Source of the DNA: Panonychus citri
Taxonomy: Eukaryota; Arthropoda; Arachnida; Trombidiformes; Tetranychidae
Length of the DNA stretch: 64,000 nucleotides
Direction of reading: 5' to 3'
Assembly: GCF_014898815.1 (NCBI RefSeq)
Contig: NW_026515544.1
Coordinates: forward strand, 1,488,001-1,552,000
In this document: positions 1-7,471 of the stretch, piece by piece
Numbering within the stretch: position 1 is the first letter of the stretch
Layout of the letters: each line of letters opens with the position of its first letter
Program-made: the position numbers and the translations under genes
The notes under the pieces: model-generated
The model's database searches: none
What the model was told of the DNA's origin: nothing
What the model saw: only the letters and a program-made list of their open reading frames with translations

Positions 1-827
1 CAACATCAACCATCAACCACTGTTAATATAAAAAACAATTACGAATACAAAAAAATGTTATGATTGTCAAATCAACGTGAAAACAAGACAAGAAAAAACT
101 ATTAGAACAATTTGTTAATTACTCTAAAATCAATCTTCCTCAATTAGTGTTTAATCAGTGCTCTCGTTCTCGAAAAAATTTGTTTACTAATCATTGTAAA
201 GTTAATTAATTTGTATTAATCTTTCTCTCTCTCTCTCTCTTTCTTTCTCTTCCAAGAACAAAAAAATGTCTTCATCTCTCTCTTTCTCTCTCTCGCAACT
301 TTTTCTCATCCATCATCTTCTTATATACTAATAACAATCGGTCAACGATAAAACTGACCTTTTGTTTACAAACAATAGTCAACCTCTTACATGGCTTAAT
401 CATGTCAGTAATTTACTCTAGCGAGTGTTGCTAATTCAATATAAGATACGAAAGAAAACAAAAACAAAGCAAATTCTCATATATATGAAACATGATGATA
501 ATTAACTTGGAAAATTAACAAAAAACAAAACAACTAAAAAATTGTAAAATAAAAATCAAACAATTCGTTTCAACTTTGCTCAAAAATGAAACATTTCTCT
601 CAATTTCATTTATTACAATTAAATATTTTCTCTTTTTCAAATTACGCGCTTTTCTTTTACTACCCTTAACTTTTTCCCCTTCGTCTAAAGGGCGGAGCTT
701 AAGAACATATGTTTTTGGTGTTGACCCGAAATGAGATTAATTTTTGTTTAAATTTTACTTTTCTCGGTGATTTAAGTTTACTAATTTGAATCTAATTCTT
801 TCTAATTGTTGTCAATTTGATTGTTCA
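1..827. other. AT-rich intergenic sequence upstream of MRPL9
   Basis: No supported coding region was seen. It contains a CT microsatellite at about 221-240 and pyrimidine-rich sequence around 270-310. The segment 640-827 just upstream of the MRPL9 ATG is the likely promoter/5'UTR; it includes a slightly GC-richer patch around 640-720. No TATA box or other element can be assigned with confidence. Confidence 0.6.
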
Positions 828-1643
828 ATGTTAGCTGTACGTACTTGTTCACTGGTTTGCCGGCGAAATATTTGGAAATTCAAAAGATGGCAAGAACCGT
901 TACTTGCACCTGAGAATTTGGAATCACCTTATATTGTTGGACCTTATATTCGTGACCGTTTACCTGAGCAATCAATTCTTAAACCAAGGATTCGTTATGA
1001 TGATGTTTTCGAGGAGATACATAATACCGATGATGATCCTGTTCCTCCGATGAAAGTTTTGCTTCTTGAAAATGTTGCCAATTTGGGTGTTGCTGGTGAA
1101 GTATTGGAAGTACCCGGAGAGATGGCTCGATATAATTTAATTCCAAGTCAACAAGCTACTTATGCAACTGATTTGAATTTAAAACTTTACGCTGATTTGA
1201 TTCAGAAATGTTTAGACAATCCGGATGCACCATCTTCTCGTCTTTCCATTGTAACAACGAAAAAACTTGCGACACAATTTATCTTGGTAACTATGAGTTC
1301 AGATGCTCCTTGGAAAATTGAACCTTGGCACATTAGGGTTGCTTGTCGTCAGATTGGTTTAGTTGTTCCCGATTATGCAATTAAATTACCCGATGAACCG
1401 ATAACTGGACCAAATATTGAAAATGAGCTGAAAGATTTTGCCATACAAATTACCGTTAATAAGAATCCAAGGGAAACTGTTAATGTTAGATGTGTTCTTC
1501 ATCATGTTAAAGAAAATCTTAAATCTCAATGGCATAGGAGAGAACCAAGAGTCGCCATTTTACCGGAACAACAGCAACTTTTAGATTCGATGCATAAATT
1601 TGAACCATATTATGATGAAGAGGAACGAACGAACTTTTCATGA
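828..1643 (+). CDS. MRPL9: Mitochondrial large ribosomal subunit protein bL9m (MRPL9)
   Basis: Single-exon ORF of 271 aa from the first in-frame ATG at 828; the open frame extends 14 codons upstream only through a TTG. The N-terminus is rich in Arg/Lys with few acidic residues (CRRNIWKFKRW), as expected of a mitochondrial import presequence. The bacterial L9 N-terminal signature begins near residue 75 (MKVLLLENVANLGVAGEV, then RYNLIPSQQA), matching the family pattern of MKVILL..V..LG..G and the AR..LIP motif. The remaining ~150 residues are the mitochondrial-specific extension. By family knowledge the protein is a structural component of the 39S/54S mitoribosome. A candidate poly(A) signal AATAAA lies at 1931-1936. 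No intron, frameshift or odd feature was seen. The next gene, DP copy 1, is on the same strand about 1.5 kb downstream, far enough to be a separate transcription unit. Confidence 0.88.
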   Translation: MLAVRTCSLVCRRNIWKFKRWQEPLLAPENLESPYIVGPYIRDRLPEQSILKPRIRYDDVFEEIHNTDDDPVPPMKVLLLENVANLGVAGEVLEVPGEMARYNLIPSQQATYATDLNLKLYADLIQKCLDNPDAPSSRLSIVTTKKLATQFILVTMSSDAPWKIEPWHIRVACRQIGLVVPDYAIKLPDEPITGPNIENELKDFAIQITVNKNPRETVNVRCVLHHVKENLKSQWHRREPRVAILPEQQQLLDSMHKFEPYYDEEERTNFS

Positions 1644-2522
1644 GCTCCTTTTGATTGTCAATTCATTCGATAAAAATGAATTAGCCTCTTAAGTTAATCA
1701 TGTTTTTCTCGTTTCTTTTTTTCTGATTTGTATAGAAGAGAGTTTGATATTCATTAATCATCTATTCACCATCTTGTTAATTTAAGTAATATAGTCAATT
1801 GGTACAATGATAATCTATACATAAATCTGAGAATGATTAAAAATCAATCTTGACACGATTCTACCAATAGGTTAATCAAATGTGTGAAATACAATCAATC
1901 AACTGCTACATTTTTGACCAACAATCAACTAATAAAGACAAGAAAAACAAAGATTAGTTAAAAAAAACGCTACCTAGAAAATTCTGAGAATTTAATAATT
2001 TCTAATCTATTCGCGAAAAGAGAGCAATTAACAAGCAATTAATTAAAATCGTTCTTCAATTAAGTCAACCTGAAGAAAAGAAAAGAATCAATAATAATCC
2101 AAATGTAGAGAAAACGAACAAAAAAATTGATTATCAACAGTTAGAATTTTCTTCATTCGCTACTGTTGATTGTGTTATTTTCTTAAACCAGAAAATTAAC
2201 CAGAAATCGAACCAGAATTTGAGATGAAAAAACAACGAACACAATTAAAGGTCGATAATATATCGATGGCCCCTGGTAACAGTTCGCTTGGTCGATCATC
2301 GATCATTTGAAGATCGATCGGAATCAATAGATCGAAAAATGATCGATTATACTTACACTACGTTCGCGGTTTTTGGTGATTTTCTTTGACAATTTAATTA
2401 TTATTCTTGGGTTTCAATTGATAATTAGTGAATTTTGCTTGGAATTGATTGTGATTTACCTGCGACTAATTCATCTTGGTTGAGATTATTTGATTTATCC
2501 ATTTTCGTCTTTAGCGGAAAAG
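1644..2522 (+). other. 3' flank of MRPL9 and promoter/5'UTR of DP copy 1
   Basis: Noncoding. From about 2165 onward the sequence is homologous to 20325-20575 upstream of DP copy 2 (shared words such as AAAATTAACCAGAAAT, GTCGATAATATATC, CCCTGGT, GTTCGCGG, TTTGACAATTTAATT), so the duplicated block includes the promoter. The likely 5'UTR exon ends at 2522 (GGAAAAG before GTTTGT). Confidence 0.6.
2251..2346. promoter_or_regulatory. CGATC/ATCGAT cluster in the DP copy 1 promoter
   Basis: Within about 95 bases there are repeated GATCGAT/ATCGAT words: TATCGAT at 2261, TCGATCATCGATC at about 2292, AGATCGATCGG at about 2311, and GATCGATT at 2341. TATCGAT resembles the DREF/DRE core known from promoters of arthropod replication and E2F-pathway genes. 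The homologous stretch of DP copy 2 (near 20395-20430) has lost most of it. A regulatory role is inferred. Confidence 0.35.
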
Positions 2523-3179
2523 GTTTGTTTTTGTTTTGTGTTCACTTTGATTTGGTTTTTTTCTATTCTCTTTCTTTTTCTTTCTCTCTTTTCTCTTTCG
2601 GTTCTTTTTTCAATCTCTTTCTTTCCTTTCTCATTCTGCTTCTTCTTAACACATTTCGTTTTATCCTGTTTTTCTCTTTGCTGTCATAATTTTTTCTCAT
2701 TTACCACTCACTGTACATTTACTGGTCTCTGGTTCTTTGGGTATTCCTTTCTTCATCTTCATTCTTCTCTTTCTTTTTTTCTATTTCGCTTTCTCTTTAA
2801 TCTCTCTCTCTCTCTCTCTCTCACTCACTTACTCACTCTTCTTTCCGTGAATGCTTAGGATTTTTGGTTACTTTATCAGTGCTAATCTCTATCTAATTGC
2901 TATCGCTTGTGGCTCTTATTTTAAAGAATCAGTGGTGTGCCTCACATTAGCCAATTCTCTTCATCTCCAACACTCATTACCTACTTATTTTAATTTCTTC
3001 TCTATTTTCTGTTACTTTTATTCTACTCTCTATCTCTCTCACACACTTTATTTCTCCTTCTCCTTCTTCTCCTTTCCTGTGTCTTAATCGCATTACCACC
3101 TTATCCATTGTCTTTTAAAACACCATCTTCCTGTATTCTCTCTCTCTCTCCTCTCTATCTCTTTCACATACTCTTCTAG
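2523..3179 (+). other. 5'UTR intron of DP copy 1
   Basis: Donor GGAAAAG|GTTTGT at 2522/2523 and acceptor CTTCTAG|GCTC at 3179/3180 are conserved in DP copy 2 (20576-21315). The intron is extremely pyrimidine-rich on the plus strand and has a CT microsatellite at about 2801-2821. The long reading frames here are low-complexity Phe/Leu/Ser runs and are not regarded as coding. The intron is inferred from conserved splice-like sites, not from transcript data. Confidence 0.5.
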
Positions 3180-3194
3180 GCTCTTCTTAAAACT

Positions 3195-4290
3195 ATGAGT
3201 GCTGGTCCATCAATTTTGAAGACCAAGGGAAGCCATTCAGCCAACCATTTAGCTTCTGGTGAATTGGTCGCTGTTAAAACAGGTGACGAATCTTTTTTTG
3301 ATTTCTCTGGAGCTCGGTCACTTGGATCAATAGAAAATGAAGACAGTCAACCTCCAGTTAAAAGGAGAAAACAAGATGCCAAGAGTGGTAAAGGATTGAG
3401 ACATTTCTCTATGAAGGTATAAGCGCTTTTCTATTCCCACCACTTCCTCTATATTTTTATGTTTGCTTTTTTAATCAGCTAAATCCATGATTCATATATT
3501 TCTTTGATGGAAATTTTACTCACATGGAAACTCGTGAGGCTTACAAATTTTTTCCCTTCTAATTATAATTTGTCTTGATGTTCGCTCACAGGTTTGTCAG
3601 AAGGTTAAAGACAAAGGAACAACAACTTACAATGAAGTTGCCGATGAGCTGGTCGCTGAATTTTCCGCCGATCCGATTGCCAGTAGAGCTGCTTTTTCAG
3701 GAAGATACTCAGATAATGATGCTGAGCCTTTTGATCAGAAGAACATCCGTCGTCGGATATACGATGCGCTCAATGTTCTTATGGCAATGAATATTATTAG
3801 TAAAGAAAAGAAGGAGATTAAATGGATCGGTCTACCAACCAATGCTTCTCAAGAAGTTGTCGAATTGGAGAAAGAAAAACAAGAAAGATTAGAGAAAATT
3901 AGTGCCAAGAAAGAGCAATTAAGAGATTTGCTTATCCAACACATCGCTCTTCGAAAACTAATCGAAAGAAACAAAACTGATCCCGTTGTCTCTTCGAACG
4001 CTAAAATTCACCTTCCTTTTATCATTGTAAATACCGATAAACGCACGATCATCGATTGTTCGATTAGTAACGACAAGACAGAATATCTGTTCAATTTCGA
4101 CAATGCCTTCGAAATTCATGATGATGTTGAAGTTCTCAAAAGAATGGGAATGGCACTTGGATTGGATCGAAATGATTTAGTACAAATTGATCGAGATGCT
4201 TATGAGAAAGCGAGATCATCACTACCTGAAGCTTTAAGATCAAGTTTGGATGAAATGGTGGAAGAGAAAGGAAGTATCATCATCAATTGA
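3195..4290 (+). CDS. TFDP: Transcription factor DP (E2F dimerisation partner), copy 1
   Basis: Two coding exons, 3195-3416 and 3592-4290, joined in phase 0 across a 175-bp GT-AG intron, give 306 aa. ATG at 3195 follows a strong acceptor-like site. Residues 67-152 form the DP winged-helix DNA-binding domain, ending in the DEF box (DQKNIRRRIYDALNV, then MNIISKEKKEIKWIGLP), which is essentially the animal DP consensus. Residues about 158-203 are a Lys/Glu-rich coiled coil used for E2F heterodimerisation, and about 205-300 are the DP marked-box region. Family role: with E2F it binds cell-cycle promoters in the nucleus. The protein is shorter than many DPs because the N- and C-terminal tails are short. 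The segment between the recognition region and DEF box carries a small insertion (ADPIASRAAFSGRYS). The protein differs from copy 2 at about two visible residues (D115/G, I131/V). Confidence 0.9.
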
Positions 4291-4935
4291 TAGAATTTCA
4301 AAGAAAAGACAAAAAAAAGAAAAGTAAAATATTGGAAGACACAAACAACAACAACAACTTTTTCTAAAGAAAATCAATTAATTTTTTAGCCATTAAACAT
4401 GGAGAAAAACAATCAACAGCTTCGCGCCACGTGAATATAATTATACATAAATTACATTATAAAATCTTAATATTATTTGGAAACCAATGTTCACACTTCT
4501 CATCGCATCTCTACCAATCCACTAAATTGTAAACTTAACAATTAAGAAAAGCACCTCTTTCTTCATGTGTATTTGCGTCTCTCTCAGACTCTTGGATAAA
4601 ATTGTTATTTGCTTTGCTGGAATCAACTAATCATCATTGCTAAATCAAAGATATAATAATAATTACCGTTTCTCTCTCTTTCTCTTTACCACAATTTCCT
4701 CATCATTTGTTGATTATCATTATTATTAAACATTAAATTGTTCGAAGAGATTCAATTTGAAAGAAACACAGTTGAGCAAAATTATTTCAATTCTTTATTT
4801 TTTTTTTTTTAGTTGATAATGTAAATTGAATAACAGGTAATAAAATTAATATCGTTTTGATTTTGGTTTTGGTTTTGTGTTTGAATTTGTAGCTGATTGG
4901 TCGATGATAAAGGTGAAAATTATCGAAACTGAACA
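4291..4935. other. 3'UTR of DP copy 1 and spacer
   Basis: Noncoding. The first ~240 bases match the 3'UTR of DP copy 2 (22423-22645). The rest is AT-rich with a poly-T run at about 4797-4810. It separates DP copy 1 from the converging inverted chimera. Confidence 0.6.
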
Positions 4936-5684
4936 GATATTTATAATGATAAAAGGAAGGTGAATTTTAGTGTTCAAAAAGACAACGGGATCAGTTTTGT
5001 TTCTTTCGATTAGTTTTCGAAGAGCGATGTGTTGGATAAGCAGATCTCTTAATTTCTCTTTCTTGTTTTTCTTTCTCCATTTAATCTCCTTCTTTTCTTT
5101 GCTGATAATATTCATTGCCATAAGAGCATTGAGCGCATCGTAAACCCGACGACGAATATTTTTTTGGTCAAAACATCATCACCAAGCATCATCACCTGAG
5201 TATCTTCCCGAGAAAGCAGCTCTACTGGCGATAGGGTCAGCGGAAAATTCAGCGACCAGCTCATCGGCAACTTCATTGTAAGTTGTTGTTCCTTTGTCTT
5301 TAACCTTTTGACAAACCTGTGGGTAGATAAAATAATGAACAATATATAATTTAGATTTAAGGACATGAACTTAAATGCAAACTTCTGTTCAAATGTATGA
5401 GAGCCTTAAACTATGATGAACAAGCGAATGAAATGAAATGAAAACAAAAGTATAGAGGAAGTGATGGGAATAGCAAAGCACTTATACCTTCATAGAGAAA
5501 TGTCTCAATCCTTTACCACTCTTGGCATCTTGTTTTCTCCTTTTAACTGGAGGTTGACTGTCTTCATTTTCTATTGATCCAAGTGACCGAGCTCCAGAGA
5601 AATCAAAAAAAGATTCGTCACCTGTTTTAACAGCGACCAATTCACCAGAAGCTAAATGGTTGGCTGAATGGCTTCCCTTGGTCT
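4936..5684 (-). pseudogene. Decayed DP fragment (third copy), fused 3' of a truncated ZNF598 paralogue
   Basis: On the minus strand this contains DP exon 1 without its start (about 5684-5490), an intron closely similar to that of DP copy 2, and part of exon 2 (about 5318-4936). It is broken in several ways. The region after DEF is altered (GATGCTTGGTGATGATGTT replaces the sequence for NDAEP). About 20 codons are missing after KEKKEIKW, so that IGLPTNASQ through most of the coiled coil is lost and KKNKKEKLRD follows directly. Homology stops after LPFII. It has no ATG and follows the stop of the ZNF598-like ORF, so it would be at most 3'UTR. Exonic and intronic variants (GACCCTATCGC, GGGTTTACGATG) match DP copy 2 rather than the adjacent copy 1. 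Confidence 0.85.
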
Positions 5685-7267
5685 TCAGAACTGTTTGGAT
5701 TCGATCAATTGGGCTACATCTTTCATCGACAATTTACTTGCTTTGGTCTTTTTCCCATCTCGTTTGGCACAAGCAAGTGGAGATGAAGGCTCAGGAGCAC
5801 AAAGGGTTGGAAACTCTTCATCTTCTTTGTTACCGAAAGTGCCACTTTCCTTCACTTTTGTACTAAACTTTTGTTTAGGTTTTGCACAAGCTTTTAAGTC
5901 CTGGCCATTAGTGACATCATTGGCTACCAATTTGGCAACAGAGCGATCTTGTGGTCTTTGTTTACTTATATCTCCAAGTGATGGATAATCTTCTGAGCTA
6001 AGTTGAATAGGACCTGCAGCTCCAAGACTAGAAAGATCGTCGGGAATCCAAAAATCTTCTGATATATTTGGAGGGTTACGATCATTACCTCTATCATTTC
6101 CATCTCCACGATCTCCACGATCACCTCGATCTCCACCTCTACCTCTTCGACTGCCACCTCCTCTGGAATTGGACAGACCATCGTCATTAAGAGTAGCAAC
6201 AACCTGTGAATTAAATCCACCGGCTCTCGGACCTCGAGGTGCAGTATTGAAGGTAAAGTCCAAATTCAAAGTTCGTGCATGTTTGGCTTCCGATTTGGTA
6301 AGACAATGACTTTGAGCTTTATGAGCTTGCAAATCGATTGCAGTTCGAAAAACAGAAGTAAATTGTTCTTTTTTGCAAGGCCCTTCTTCACATAGAAAAT
6401 GTTTCTCACGAAAATGTTGATTCAAAGTCTCATATTTGTTGAAATAGATAACTTTACTATCACAAAGATGACAAAAATAATGGTCTCGACGTAAATGACG
6501 ATTTAGCTCCTCCGAGTCGACATAACGTTGATCACAAAGTTGACAAGCTGGATGTCCTTGGAATGAACGATCGTCTGGATCACCAATCTTCATATGATCT
6601 TCCAATTGTCCAGAATTATAATATTTTCTTTCTTCACTGAAAATTTTTAAATTTTGAACACAAACTTGGCACGTTAATAATCTGTGTTTGTGCCATAGAT
6701 GATCCTGTAATTCATTTACACTTTCCAAAGTTGTATTACATCTTTTACATTTTTCTTCAAGAAGAGAATTAAATGTATCAAAGCAGCTTTGAGTTTCGAA
6801 GTAAATTTTGGATTTATCATCGAAATAGAATCTCGATAAATCGAAGTCACTAAATTTTTTTCGAGAACATTCGGTAAAAATAATCTAAAAGGTAAAATAA
6901 AAAGTCAAAGAAAAAAGAACGAATGACGAACTTTGAAGGATCAATCAAGACCAAAAGTTGTTCCAAAAGAGGATCATCAGAATAGAAGCTAACTTACCTC
7001 AGAAACATCTTGACGACAAATGGGACATTCATTCTGTTCACATAATACTCTCATTTTGGTTGAACAATGATAACAAATTGGATGATCACATGAGCCGATT
7101 GCGAAAATTGCTCTTCTGTGTTCACCAGGAATCGAGTGGCAACAAACATCACAGGAAATACCAAACTTGTTCATAGGTGAATAGCAGAATGAAGATGAAG
7201 AAGAAGAAGAAGAAGAAGAAGAATTACCATATCGACCTCCAATTCTACTAATTTGACGTCCATACAT
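5685..7267 (-). CDS. Truncated ZNF598-like RING/zinc-finger protein, inverted copy with open frame
   Basis: Exon 1 (7267-6998, 90 codons) and exon 2 (6884-5685) are separated by a 113-bp GT-AG intron at the same position as in full ZNF598 and together encode about 489 aa without a stop. The RING is intact (CDVCC...CDHPICYHC...CPICRQ), as are the five Cys/His fingers that follow. The central Arg-Gly region (RGDRGD) and an EDYPSLG motif are present. The C-terminus diverges after EEFPTLC and ends at DVAQLIESKQF, so the PPPGY GIGYF-binding motif and the conserved C-terminal helical/zinc domain of ZNF598 are missing. Directly after the stop comes a DP exon-1 fragment. Its 5' flank is interrupted about 135 bases upstream of the ATG by a retrotransposon. 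It could be an expressed truncated ligase or a very young pseudogene. Confidence 0.65.
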
Positions 7268-7400
7268 AATCAGTTAATATTCCAAATAGACTATTCACAG
7301 AGTAGAAAAAAAATAAACACCAATTCAACTAAATTTAATTTAGATAATAAGAAATAAAAAGAAACGAAATCAAATGTAATTTATGTTCCATGAGTAATTT

Positions 7401-7471
7401 TTGTTGTGGTGACCCACTGCTGATTCAACAGCTGCTCCCCCATGACGGGGCTCTCCCAATGAGAGTCGACC
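7401..7471 (-). other. Retrotransposon 3'UTR with three tandem mini-hairpins
   Basis: On the plus strand: GCTG-ATTCAA-CAGC at 7419-7432, CCCC-ATGAC-GGGG at 7438-7450, and CTCTC-CCAAT-GAGAG at 7451-7465. These lie back to back between the RT stop codon and the insertion joint, in a stretch that is far more GC-rich than its surroundings. In non-LTR elements a structured 3' end often serves as the template recognised by the RT; that role here is inference. Confidence 0.55.

Larger units (their letters stand above)
2165..4530 (+). repeat. Direct segmental duplication, left copy (promoter + whole DP gene)
   Basis: This block matches 20325-22645 in the same orientation about 18.1 kb away. Homology starts in the promoter, covers a 5'UTR intron, both coding exons and the 3'UTR, and ends just after the shared words CATCGCATCTCTACCAAT (about 4505 and 22627). 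Most of the block looks nearly identical, including intronic sequence at 2840-3180, but the coding intron and the 5' half of exon 2 (about 3450-3770) are clearly more diverged. That pattern points to gene conversion rather than a single simple duplication. Confidence 0.85.

Noticed and set aside
2435..3087. Phe/Leu/Ser-rich plus-strand frames (also at 20529-21253)
   Set aside because: Translations of a pyrimidine-rich 5'UTR intron; not conserved as proteins between the two copies.
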